A stretch of DNA of 64,000 nucleotides from NCBI RefSeq assembly GCF_963855985.1, contig NC_087105.1, positions 7,132,501 to 7,196,500 of the forward strand. The letters run 5' to 3'. This DNA comes from Ostrinia nubilalis. Taxonomy: Eukaryota > Arthropoda > Insecta > Lepidoptera > Crambidae. The translations under genes were made by a program, and so were the position numbers. Within the stretch, counting starts at the first letter, position 1; every line of letters starts with the position of its first letter. Shown piece after piece: positions 48,901-60,609 of the stretch. Below the pieces are notes generated by a model that saw only the letters and a program-made list of their open reading frames with translations, was not told where the DNA came from and made no database searches.

Positions 48901-51900
48901 CACATGTTACGCGGATATTTATTCGGAGAAGTTTGTAAGAGAGACTGAATATTACTGAACTAAATATGCCAGTTCGCTTACATCTATTAGTAGGTATTTA
49001 ATCACACCTACCCCAGGAAACAATACGGATAATTTGAATTCAAATTTGCAACGGAATTGCCCAAAAATAGGTTCCTATAGGAAATAGTATACCTACGATT
49101 TGTGTTATTTCTCAAGCAAATTGGCATTCTAATGTTTCACAAATACGTCTCCTGGTGTAGATGTTTGTTTCAAAACTTACTGTACACAAAAACACTCCAA
49201 TTATAATCAAACATTGTAGCCAATTTTCCCACTGTCGGATATACGCCGACCAATCTAAACAAGCTTGAAATAATTCCTTTGACATAAAACATAAATTGAG
49301 AATAATAATGAGATACTGAATCGGTCTGACATACGCTGGAACATCACAGGTCTCTTCTTCACATAAATATGTTTCTGAAAACATAATTAATTGCATTAGA
49401 CTTTAAACATATTTTTAGATGAACATTTTATATTCATTGTTTACTGATACTTACGCAGTATGTAAAGGCTGTACAAAGTTATGAATAAGGCGTGGTAAAT
49501 AAAGCTCAAAACGAAAAACTTTCTGATTCTTCGCCATTTAAGAAACAAAAATGTTTCTGCGACTGGATGTTTCAACACGTCTCTGCGACCCACCTATAAA
49601 CACAACATTAAAAATTAGTATGATTAAGTAGATAAATAATGATGAATCATATAACACGGAATTAATACCTCAACAAATGCGAGTAACAGCTCGGCTTCCC
49701 CTCGTGATAGACAGGACACTAAAGGCCTGAAGTCGATCGTAAGTTCACAGTCCACATCGCCCAGCTCGTGCTCACTGACATGAACTGCGTCATCAAACTT
49801 GCACAAGTACCGAGGAATCACGTCTGGGACGCGACGAACGATGAATGAAAGTGCTGAAATTCCTCCATTTGTTCGGAGAGTCACGTCACCACCGTAGTCT
49901 GAAAATTATGACAGGAACTTTAGCTGTGCTGCAGCGTCTTGGTTACCCCTCTAAACCCTGTCCAATATTATTTTTAGTAACACTGGCGAATATGTACGCA
50001 GTAAGGCTTACACATAAATTACGCTTGGATCATACTTACCTAATAACAACAATACACATGCTGAAAACTCGTTCAAAGCGGCTATGTGTAGTGGAGTGTA
50101 TCCAAAATTATCAGGCGCATTAGGGTCCGCACCCACAGACAGCAATAGCCTGGCTACGTCACACGCACGAGCTCCCCGCACTATTGCACCATGAAGAGGA
50201 GTTCGTCCATCGCCATCCCTGGCCTTTACATCAGCGCGCCGGCTTACTAACAATTCAACAACTTCTACTGATTGAGCCAAAGCAGCTGTGGAAAAAGAAA
50301 TATTTTTAACTAAGTACATTACCAAAAACAAAATGAGGTCAAAATATATTGAAAACCAGAAGCATGATGACTTTTATGACACGTTACCTAAATGCAGAGG
50401 AGTTTGTCCTCTAAAATTTGGCCAGTCAATGTGAGCACCGTTATCAAGAAGTAATTGAGCGCATTCAGCATGGCCATCTTCTGCAGCAAGGTGCAATGCT
50501 GTCGCTCTTCCTGGGCCTAAAGCCGCTCTGACATCAGCCCCTGCGTCAAGCAATAGCTTCGTACACGAAGCAGAACCTAAAGACGCTGCAACGTGCAGTG
50601 GAGTTTCAGTAAACACCTGTAATCCAGACGTAAACAAATGATAAGTGTCCATACACAAAATGATAATATCGTCCGCGCTTCGTGTAACATTGCTTTTGGA
50701 CGTTTATCTTAACGCTGAGTTTGTTTATACTTCATACAAACATGAGTAAAAACAGAGCCACCTGTGGAGTATCGGGGCAGGCACCGGCTTCCAACAATGC
50801 TCTCACGACATCCGTTGCGTTGCTGAGCACCGCATAGTGCAGCGGCGACCGCTCACTCAGACCGGCGTTTACGTCAGCGCCATGATTGAGTAGCACCTGG
50901 AAAAATAAAGATTAGTAAAATCCAACTTTTAGGTTACTGATTTCACCAACCCGTCGATATCCTGTTTACCTTGACACACGTTACGGATTTCGCGCTAGCA
51001 GCGCAGTGTAATGGCGTCGCTCTCTTTTCGCTGGAAGAATCCCACTTGTTCGGGTCAGCTTTGTGCTGCAGTAATAATCTGACACATTCATCACTACCCA
51101 CTAAGCAGCTTAGATGCAGACAAGTCCTAAAAAGTTATGAAGTTTAAAATATCTTCTAGTTTGTGGCCACTGAAATTGCATTACCTTGGATGGCACTACA
51201 TAATTATAATAATACCTGCCAGCATCATCTGCGCTATTAGGATCCACTCCCAACTTTAACAGTCTATCCAGAAGAGAACTCCTAGCAAGCCAGCATGCCC
51301 ACAAGGCTGCTGTGCGAGCTAGCAAGCATTTTTCTGTCGGTGTCACAAAGCATATGACATCGTCATAGTGCCCTGTTTCCACAAGTATACTAATCTCTTC
51401 TGCATGAGGCAGTTGATGCAGTGAATACTGTATTTCATCTGTAAAGATATTGGAAAAGTTTGAAGTGCTTGTATTGGGCATTGTGTATTTTACCAAGGCT
51501 ACTCTAGACGCTAGACATGTTTATATTTGGTCTAAAAATACGTTAAAACATTTGTATTTAGTATTATAGATCTTCCTATTGACAGCTGTTTACGAGACCA
51601 TAACAAAGCAAATATATTCTTACCTAACTCCCAAATATCCCTGGAGGGTTTGATCCTCAGCCTCTCCGCGAGGTCCAGGGCGTGTGCGGATTCGTCGCTG
51701 GAAATGTACCCTGCTTCGACATCGTCGTCCGAATCCTCCGCCACTTGGCTCATCACGTCGCCCGCGCACCATCGCGAGCTACCCTCGCGATATACCTGAA
51801 CCACTGAACTTTTAATATAAGACACTAAAAAGTTTCAAAACAAAATATAAAGTGTGTCTAAAATTCAATTTAGTGCAAATGTATTTTGCTTCTGCTATGG

Positions 51901-54900
51901 TTAAGATTCAATTCAATGTTTTATAATAGGTTCATGCGGCAACATTTTCCACTAGAGAGGTCAGAGACATCCATGAAGTATGCTTTTCCTAAGTAGACAA
52001 AAAATTAAACCATAAAAGCTTCACTCGTTGTTTACAGAACGTTTATATTATGCTCTAAATTTTTTTAAAAAATCTATTCTGATTCTGATGTTGTTTAACC
52101 CACATTCCATATAACTATAAATTATATTTAACTTCTTAAAACACTTCACAACTTTTCACCATAACATTTTTAATCTGGAGCACACTGGCGATTTTTTAAA
52201 TTTTGATCATATTTATGGCACTTCTCACAGATTTTGAAAGGAAATTATATCTCGTATAAATAGGATAATATTAACCTTCTTTTTATTTCTTTTCCGCACG
52301 AAAACACTATGGGGCATTGCGAGCCGTATGCGCGTGAGTGCGTATCTTAAGCTCGCGCTTCACTGAAAGCTCTTTCATTGATAACTGTCGTCGCCGACTG
52401 AACATATTTTTGGAAACGCAACAGATTTTTTTGATACATAAACCTGATAGATGAGTAGTGGATGGCTATCATAAACAATGGAAATATTTATAGCAATCGA
52501 GTAATGCTTGGTTCATGATGATGACGGACCTAAATATTATTTAACCAACTTCTTTTTTGTCTTCTTAGAAAGTTTATTTTACTTTTGCTTCTTTCTTATC
52601 TTTGTCTTGTAATTTCTCACATAAAACTGATTTTAAGAAATGCCTAGATATTCTAATGTTGGATTGGAATTCTAACTATGAGCCATTTTTATGATGTCGC
52701 CAGACGCGTCGCGAATCGCGTGATGCGGGATTATTTTTAAGAACGTACCTACATTTCATTATAATTTATCTTAATTTATCCCAGACTTACAACTCGACTG
52801 TTTCACAATCTAATTGAACCCAGCCGATTTTTTAGGTTTTATGCACGGTGTTTGTACTTATGTACTCAAAATGCAAAAAAAACATCGACATTGCGAGCTT
52901 CACCTTAAGCAAACAACTATCAGAAGATTTTACAAAGCGCGTACCTATCAATTTCAAATGTGTCATAACAATGACCGAATCCATATGGCATGCCAACATT
53001 ATGGTATGTGGAAACAATCGAATCAAGCTCCAATATTAGACCGAACGTGCTCTACACCTCAGTATTACAGTTATTGCTCCATAAAATTACAAGTAAAATA
53101 GCTTTATGGCCTATTACATATTAACGCCTCTAATGTGTAAGTGTTGATATTCTTGTAACTATTTTATAAACATTGTAAAAAGTTATGGGATTACTCAACT
53201 AGCTCGTCATCATCTTGTATGATTGAGACATTGTCTTCAATCTTCATCCGTCTTCTATCATTGACTCAAACCAAAGATTAATTTATTACACTCAAAAATG
53301 TTTTGATAGGGAAACGGAGGAAAAAGAAATTCCTTTAGATTTCTTGGCATCGGATCAAACTAACTATGAAAATAATTTTGATTACTTGGAAGAAGACCAT
53401 TCTAAGGAACTATCAGAATAACGAGCGGTGACGAAATTATCGGAAAAACAGTCTGAAAGTTTTTTATTCTTAAATTAGGTTTATGCGGAATTTTCATTAT
53501 AACATATTTATTTCCACTGAGCTTAGTGTTTAAGTACTTTCATTTAGTTAAAGTTCTGTGTAAAAATATGCTACATTTTTATTCAGGTAATGTCTAGGCT
53601 GCAAGAGTTCAAGGAATTCCAATTTTATTAAACAAGTGTTTCTGTACCTACTTTCTATTTAGAAGAATACCGAACTTTGATATACATACATACTCGTACT
53701 ATACATGATACTATAATAACATGTACGTTAACTTACCGATGGTATTTTGTTCATGACAGCCTCAAACAGCATTTTGTTCAGTTCCTGCGCTTTCATCACA
53801 CTTCAATCCAGGTGCTCCCCTATTTATACCTGGTTGTTTCGTTAAGTATGATTTGTTTAACCCGATCGGCCTCATTGGTTAGCCGCGACCCAATTCTGCG
53901 GTAAGTGTTTCGGCCAAACGTTTGAGAGATTTTTCTCGGAAATATCCCTTTGATGTGCGCGCGGGAAACTTTAACAGATGATGGTTAAAAATAAATCAGT
54001 GATTAATGCTCGGTACGCATTCAATTGATACGTTTGGTTAATTAATCTTAAATATCGTTAAGAGAATACACAATTGTTTTATTTTCTGAACTTATATCAA
54101 CTTATGTACTTATTCAACTGTCAAATTGGTTGTAAAAACATTTCCAAATCTCGCACTAAGAATGTTCCTGCACATAAATCCTTTTCTATTCACAAACTAC
54201 GAGATGCGCAATGCACATAATACTTTTTCTAGTCACGTGTTAACATAGCATTAAAGGATCACAAAATCATATTTTTTAATCACACTTTTATTCCGCAAAC
54301 GGTTTGCTTGGAGCTTACCGGTTTCGTACTGAGCACGCGCCCAACGGCTCCAGCTGAAAACAAACACTCCAGAAGTAATAATTATACTGCAATCATCGGT
54401 TTGCCAATCCGCAAGAAATAGCCCCAATTCAACGTAAACGTAAATTACGACATTGCATTGACTATGACTGCATTTGCGGCGTTTACATTGTAAAAGCTTT
54501 ACTTACACTTTTTAATGTCGGTTTCTCCGATCGTATTTTCATTTTCAATAAAGCTAGGTAGGTACTTACTACTTCTTCAGTTATAAAATGGATTTGCTTA
54601 TTTAGAAATTTAAAATGCATCTATTACAGGTATGATATCGACGTTAATTTCGTTTGGTAAAAGATCAATCGTCAATCGGTCATATGCCGGGGATACCTGA
54701 GAAATGATGATAAAAAAATTGAAGTCTCACTTCCTGAATCAATTTTTATTTAAATCAGCAATGATCTGTTCTATAATTAAGCCCATAAGTTAAATAGTAA
54801 TTTCTCTGTTTCCAGATCGGTGCCGATGGCGCCAACTCCGCCGTCCGCAAGGCGATGGGTGTGCAGTACTTGTCGTGGAACTACGATCAGATGGGAGTCG

Positions 54901-57900
54901 TGGCCACCTTACACTTAGCTGAGGTTAACTGATTTATCCTAATAACTTAAGAAATTAAAACGTTAAGATGTCTGTGATTACATGTGTCTCTATTTAATTA
55001 TTGAAACTTCTTCGTTTCAGGAAGTAAACAACGACGTAGCGTGGCAGCGGTGGCTGCCCACCGGTCCTGTTGCTCTATTGCCGCTCGACGCCACACGCAG
55101 CTCTCTTGTATGGTCTACCTGGCAGGATAACGCTAAGGAACTACTCAAGCTCTCTGATGAGTCCTTCGTGGATGCCCTTAACGATGCTTTGGTAAGAAAT
55201 ACACCTATGTCGTTTGTTTGCAACGACGCACAGTGGTCGGCTTTGTATGGGAGAGCGGAAATAATTCCATTTTTCAGTGTTATCATGTTTCTTTTCATAA
55301 TATTGCTTTAAAATTATTAAAAAAATGTTATATAGTGCAATATCTATGTTTCAATACATAACAGAAATTACTAACAAATAATGTCACTCTTTTATCAGGT
55401 CTAAAACTTCTAGGTTTAGAACTAAATAGTTTTTGCTGATTTTACTTCTAAATTTATTTATGAATGGATCAGACGAAGCCAGAAGCATGTCATAATATCC
55501 TCATTTGCACCGAGAATACCGACTCTCTCATCCCCGTCTCATCATATCCAATCACTTAACCTCATTAGATAAATGAATCGTATGACAAGGGTAGCAGATA
55601 TTAGCAGCTAATCTATAATAGGCTAGTTACTAGAAGAACTAAGGAATCTTTTGATACATACATCTCCACTAGGATCGACAAGGCAAAAAAGTTATGGTCC
55701 AAGAAAAGCAATAATTTCGAATAAAAAAGAGTGTCTTTTATATAGGTCAAGTAGGAAATGACGACAGCAGTTATTTGCAAAATATAGTTTAATTGTAAAT
55801 ACATAATGCTTCATAAAAGACAATTAAAAAGAAATATTGTTGATATCATCAATGTCTTAAGAAATACATTCGTAGACATCCGAGCGTAGAAACTACGCTT
55901 AAATAAATATTTCGTGTTTGATCAACTTATGACGCATAATTTTCCTTTAAAATAACGTTTAATTGATTTTTTTTTTTGTGATTATGATCCCATAACTATT
56001 CTACAATAAGGCTACTATGCTAATTTTAATGAATTAGAACCTTCCAATTTTGGACTTTTTTCCGCTTGCCGACTACTGTGCGACGTGGCGATCGCGTGGC
56101 AGCGCTGGCTGTAGATAACCATCTTCATGCGATTCAAGTCCATATTCCAGACTACAAAGTAACCGTAAGTTTGAATCCCATAGGAAACGAATTATGTCCG
56201 AGCATTGGGTGCCTGAGCCAATTGCTGTCTCTGGTTTTAATTTTATTTTCCCTTTTTCTTCTCTATTCTATCATGCGCTATCATGCGATCAGTCAGAAGA
56301 CAATGAAGAGAAATGTTCTGTGATTAAAGGCCATGAGAGCAGAATCCCCACTAGGACTCCTTCATTTCCCTATTTTATTTTACCTTCATATTAAGTACTA
56401 GAAGACATATTTCATAGTAAAATCTAATTCTTTCCAGTGGAAGCAGTATCCTCGCAGCAGCAGCGTGGACGCGTGCATGTCTTGGCTGGGCTCTTGGTTG
56501 AAGAGAGCCGGGTTGCCGGACGGGGAAGCGAGACAACTACCGCCCTCTATCAAGAGCATTGCGCCTAACTCACGCGCAGCCTTCCCGCTCGGGTTTGGAC
56601 ATAGTACGAGATATATTGCGCCTGGTGTTGCGCTTGTTGGGTAAGATTATATTCGCGAAAATAGCAGGTTATGGAACTACATTTCGCAGCTTTTGTGATG
56701 TTGGCGGTCGTATAGCAGCAGTAGCTTAGACGCGTGCTTCTTGTGGCTGAAGAAAGCCGGGCTGCCGGACGGGGAAGCAAGACAACTACCGCCCTTTATC
56801 AAGAGCATCGCGCCAAATTCAAGGGCAGCCTTCTCGCTCGGGTTCGGGCATACCACGAGATATATCGCACCGGGTGTAGCGCTAGTAGGGTAAGATTTGC
56901 GTCATCATCATCATTATCATTTCAGGACGTCCAATGCTGAACATAGGCCTACCCCAATGATTTCCATGTAGATCGTTTAGTAGCGGCCTGCGTCCAGCGC
57001 CTTCCTGCTACCTTTATGATGTCGTCGGTCCACCTTGTGGGTGGATGTCACACGCTGCGTTTTCTGGTACGCGGCCTCCACTCCAGAACCTTGCTGGCCC
57101 ATCGGCCGTCAGTTTTACGTACTATGTGCTCTGCCCATTGCTACTTCAGCTTGCTAATCCGTAGGGCTATGTCAGCGACTTAAGTCCGCCCTCTATCAAG
57201 AGCATCGCACCCGCTCGGGATCAGGCATAACACGAGATATATCACCCCGGGCTTCGCGCTAATGGGTAATAATGTGTTTTTTTCTCTCTCAAATAATTAT
57301 GGCTTCGTGCGGTTTTCACTCCATCAAGACCTTCCTGCTCGGCTTCGGGCATAAAACGAGATATATTGAGCCTGGATCTACATATGGAGTAAGAATATCT
57401 TGTAACCTAATGACGAATACACATGTATGGCCTAATATGGCCTTCTCTTCGACCTACGACCTTCTCCCAGCTCGGCTTCGGCATAGCACGCGATATGTTT
57501 TCGGGACTGTATTATTATTAAGATCAAATTGTACCAACATGATGCAATAAAGATTTATGACTATGCTATGACTACATCGCGCTTGTAAGGTGAGAATGAC
57601 GTGTTAGCGTCACATCGGGACTTTTCTCAACTCTCGTTCCCACTGCAACTCTCATGTAGCCAGTATCTACTCTACAGCTTGATCACGAATAAAACCCAGT
57701 CAGTAAAGGCCAAATTTGTCCCCGAAGAAAGTTAAACTATCGAAATCAACAGAACATCAGGTTATCGAAAGTTATTTTGTTAAAATGTATCCTTTTTTCT
57801 ACAGGGACGCCGCACACCGTGTTCACCCGCTGGCCGGGCAAGGAGTCAATCTTGGTTTTGGTGACGTCAAGGACTTAACAACTTTCTTAGCAGATTCCAT

Positions 57901-59388
57901 CTACACAGGCTTCGAAATAAGTAAGTTTACAGTGAGATTTCGACGTACAGTAGATTGAGTCAAAGAGCCTGCCACATTTCGCGAGCAATTTTACGCCCCT
58001 AAATTTGTTTGCGCACAGACGTGGAGTAGGCAGTTAGTCCGTCTGTAACTAATCACAATTTCATGCCTTTAGGCATAGGGATATGGATAGGGGATAGGGA
58101 TAGCCATTTTAGCAGGCGTTAGCAAGTTCATCATAGTAAAATTTTTAAGTATTGATTTCCTGTATTGTACTAAATACCTACTCGTAACTAAATCATTTTT
58201 TTAAACACTGAACTCATTAGTGAATGTGATAGTCTTGCAATCACGTAACGAGGTCACGTAACCGCTATCGGCTATGGCCTGATTTGATTGAGACCACAAA
58301 ATGTAGTGTTATTAATTAATGAGAACATTATTTTTTTTATCTTACATACCATGATTTCATTCCAGCGCAGGCTAAATACCTACCTACATCATTTTTAATC
58401 TCAATGTTATAACTGATATTGTAGCTAGGTATCAGTTACTAAACAAACACAAATCAAACATGAACATGACCGAGGAAACTCTGTGCAGATTCTGCCATAC
58501 AGAAGAAGAAACGGCCATGCATGTTCTTTGCTCATGCGGCCCGCTTATGAGCAAAAGAAGTATCCATCTCGGGCGACACATCATGCACCCGGATGAGATA
58601 GCAGATATCACGCTCCAAAGAATCTGGAAATTTATAGATTCAACGGGACTAAGCAGTGAACTCTAAAGACAAGGGCTGCCACAATAGATCAAACCTGGTC
58701 GAGCTGGCGCAAATGAAGGCCCAAAACCAATAATAATAAATAGGTATCAGTTTTATGTAACCTAGAACCAAAAAATAACCAAAGTTCTAGGCTCTTTACT
58801 AGGCTTACATCCAGTAGTGGATTGAAAAAATGATGAAATCCACACGAGTGATGACGACGACTCCCTTCGTCCTTTCCCTCCCTTATATGGACTGATATCT
58901 CAATATTCATTGGTTATTTTCCAGATGTGATTATTGTCTAAGATATATAATAAACTAGTCTCTGTAATACAGGCCCCTCGCCTAGCTCAGACACCAGTCT
59001 CGCACAATCTATTTTATGTAATTGTACAATTTTTATTGTAATACTTTTGTATCAGTTAGATTGTGGAGAAAAAAATAAAGATTTTTATTTATTATTTATT
59101 ATCATGTTCGAATCGATAGCCCGACATCCTGGGGTGGACACTAGACCATTCTGCGGTGGGCTCAGACTTCTTTATACGCGCTGAATATATTGACCTCTTC
59201 TCACGATTTTCCATTTATCAGCCCACCACAGCTGGCTGCAAAAATACGAAAGCTCCCGGCAGCGTCACAACGTGCCCACGCAGATAGCAGTGGATGCTCT
59301 GCACCGGCTGTACACGCTGCAGCTGCCACCAGCGGTCCTGGCGCGGAGCCTCGGGCTCCAGCTCACTAACGCCCTCCACCCCGTCAAG
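45956..59388 (+). CDS. Coq6: Ubiquinone biosynthesis monooxygenase COQ6, mitochondrial
   Basis: Eight exons: 45956-46127, 46347-46537, 46777-47034, 54816-54923, 55021-55191, 56438-56640, 57805-57920, 59222-59388; phases close and give 462 residues. A basic N-terminus (1-30) fits a mitochondrial presequence. The FAD site begins [12 protein letters not shown] (39-50); [18 protein letters not shown] and [17 protein letters not shown] are COQ6/UbiH-type flavin-hydroxylase motifs. COQ6 hydroxylates the ring at C5 in ubiquinone synthesis within the inner-membrane CoQ complex. Human COQ6 has 468 residues, so only a few residues are missing: either a short last exon is beyond what I can find, or the frame reads through the GTATGT and stops at 59398-59400. 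Intron 3 hosts a whole channel gene; intron 6 holds degenerate copies of exon 6. Confidence 0.9.
47212..53796 (-). CDS. pyx: TRPA-family ankyrin-repeat cation channel, pyrexia-like
   Basis: Fourteen minus-strand exons: 53796-53737, 51795-51624, 51438-51216, 51126-50970, 50896-50762, 50616-50388, 50285-50040, 49898-49669, 49593-49455, 49374-49181, 48856-48697, 48617-48322, 48104-47907, 47613-47212; phases close, about 946 residues. Residues about 80-410 hold ankyrin repeats (e.g. [25 protein letters not shown]). Six membrane segments follow over exons 9-12 (about 510-745), with a pore region at [11 protein letters not shown] and an S6 ending [13 protein letters not shown]. The cytosolic tail ends in a helical segment ([19 protein letters not shown]). 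The [21 protein letters not shown] and RPNDPREN segments resemble Drosophila pyrexia, a heat-activated channel; painless is the main alternative. The gene is entirely within COQ6 intron 3. The first exon is supported by phase only. Confidence 0.82.
51796..53736. other. First intron of the pyrexia-like gene
   Basis: About 1.9 kb of AT-rich DNA. An open frame at 52814-53101 has no recognisable features. A short open stretch at 53311-53421 (acidic, ends KELSE then stop) has protein-like composition but no matching neighbours. Nothing else seen. Confidence 0.4.
53821..53828 (-). promoter_or_regulatory. Candidate TATA box
   Basis: TATAAATA on the minus strand, 32 bases upstream of the predicted pyrexia start codon. 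If used, transcription would begin almost at the ATG, so either the leader is extremely short, translation starts at a later Met, or the match is chance. Confidence 0.3.
56713..56889 (+). pseudogene. Duplicate of COQ6 exon 6 (exon 6b), open frame
   Basis: Copies most of exon 6 immediately after it. It reads without stops from [20 protein letters not shown] through [16 protein letters not shown] to GVALVG and keeps the donor GTAAGA at 56890. Against exon 6 I count about 14 synonymous and 3 amino-acid changes in the aligned part, plus a six-residue deletion. No AG upstream restores the phase needed after exon 5; an internal AG after TGGCTGAAG (56746-56754) would. It could be a weak alternative exon or a young pseudo-exon. 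Confidence 0.65.
56896..57182 (-). mobile_element. Non-LTR retrotransposon 3' fragment
   Basis: Minus-strand match to the 3' end at 16030-16300: (ATC)n run, CCAATGCTGAACATAGGCCT, and the reverse complement of the GGCCGATGG...CGCGTACC block. It separates the open duplicate of COQ6 exon 6 from further degenerate copies. Confidence 0.7.
57187..57510 (+). pseudogene. Three degenerate copies of COQ6 exon 6
   Basis: Shortened, mutated echoes of the exon-6 end: about 57187-57270 (CTCTATCAAGAGCATCGCA...ATAACACGAGATATAT), 57312-57390 (CGGCTTCGGGCATAAAACGA) and 57465-57510 (CTCGGCTTCGGCATAGCACG). Each keeps the GGxCATxxxACGAGATAT core. None is open over its length. Confidence 0.65.
58440..59100 (+). 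mobile_element. Non-LTR retrotransposon 3' end
   Basis: 58460-58666 encodes [33 protein letters not shown] and [11 protein letters not shown], a zinc-knuckle-like Cys/His pattern typical of the C-terminus of Jockey/R1-type polyproteins. A tail with AATAAAGATTTTTATTTATT ends it at about 59100. It is in the last identified COQ6 intron. Confidence 0.65.
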
Positions 59389-60004
59389 GTATGTCTATGA
59401 ATTTGATGAGATTTGACCCGAATAGGGAGGTGGACGAAAACCAGCGAAATGACCCTAAAAATAATTCTAAGTTTATTCGATTTTGTTATGTCAAGGATTT
59501 TATCTACGTATTTTATTATTGTTTTTCAACTTTACCTTGAATTAATACTTCGAAAATAGCTCGTGCTCAATGACATCAAGTTACGGAAAAAAAATGTGTT
59601 CTTCTACTAAACTCTACTGCTTAATTCCGCTCAATCCTACATCCCAAATTATAAAATTTAGTCTTGCCGTTTCTAAAAGACGCAAAAATGTTAATAAGGA
59701 ATAATGAATGACTGTCGTGAATCTTCATAAAAATATTAACATGTGCCAAATTCACTGAATACAATAGAAATCCTTTCACTGAATAGACGAGACGATATCG
59801 TAAAAACAATTAGCTAATCTGCAACGATGACTAATACTCATAGCTGGGCACCGTTAATCAAATAGTTAACTTCGTTAATCGGTAAACCGTTAATAAAAAA
59901 ATTAACTTCGTTAAACGTTAAAACGTTACATTTAGCAAGATTTAACGCAAGTTAACGTTAATCGTTAATCCGTTAACACATGATAATAAAACGAAAAACG
60001 TAAT

Positions 60005-60186
60005 GAGGGTTTTCGCGATTGAAAAATCCACCAGATGGCAATACGTAGACGCGAGGTGCAAATCATGCAGATTGGTTATTTTTGACATGACATTGACAGA
60101 TATGTCAAAATCCACCAATCACGCAGCAGTCAGACCCTACATCCACGTCCCGCCATCTGGCGGATTTTTCAATCGCGAACACCCTC
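60005..60186. mobile_element. 182-bp MITE, copy 2
   Basis: Same element as 17661-17843, in the opposite orientation, with ends GAGGGTTTTCGCGA and its near complement. Nested in the hAT element. Confidence 0.8.
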
Positions 60187-60190
60187 ATTG

Positions 60191-60292
60191 TATGCAAGGT
60201 TCAAATAATTTCGAAAGCTTGTATCGCGCACGGAATTTATTCCTCTTTTATGTTTGCGCTACAAGCTTTCGAAATTATTTGAACCTTGCATA
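60191..60292. mobile_element. Perfect 33-bp-arm hairpin element
   Basis: Arms 60191-60223 and 60260-60292 are perfect complements (starting TATGCAAGGTTCAAATAATT) around a 36-base centre; it directly follows the MITE. Confidence 0.75.
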
Positions 60293-60357
60293 AAATTATT
60301 TTTTTCGTTTTTAGTAACAACTGCATTTCAGAATAAAAGCTTGTTTTTATAAAAGTA

Positions 60358-60559
60358 CTAGCTTTTGCCTGCGGCTTCACCCGCGTGAAATTTAGTTTGT
60401 CACAGATCTTCATAAATTATAGCCTATAAAATATGTTATTCTGGGTTATAAACAATAATACTGTAAAGTTTCATCAAAATCCGTTCGGTAGTTTTTTCGT
60501 GAAAGAGCAACAAACATCCAGACATCCAAACTTTCGCATTTATAATATTATTAGTAGGA
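60358..60559 (-). mobile_element. Small Helitron-like element
   Basis: On the minus strand starts TCCTACTAATAATATTATAA and ends CTAG, between A and T; related to the one at 21169-21397. Nested in the hAT element. Confidence 0.65.
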
Positions 60560-60609
60560 TAGGATTTTATTATTATAATTTTATTTTACACTTTTTAGTA
60601 GTAGACTAA

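Noticed and set aside
52814..53101. 95-codon open frame in the first pyrexia intron
   Set aside because: No motif, no homology recognised, and overlapping open frames on both strands as expected by chance.
53311..53421. Acidic open segment ending at a stop, preceded by an AG
   Set aside because: No upstream partner exon in phase and no recognised homology.
54319..54353. 35-base minus-strand segment with AG and GTAAGC edges, upstream of the pyrexia-like gene
   Set aside because: Could be a 5' noncoding exon, but it is tiny, has no ATG and nothing else supports it.
56066..56323. Open stretch in a COQ6 intron ([21 protein letters not shown])
   Set aside because: Looks somewhat protein-like at its start but has no counterpart in COQ6 and degrades into low-complexity sequence; not recognised.
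57272..57550. 92-codon open frame
   Set aside because: Runs through degenerate COQ6 exon-6 copies in a mixture of frames.
60003..60293. 96-codon open frame similar to the frame at 17640-17775
   Set aside because: Both are translations of the same 183-bp MITE, not a conserved protein.
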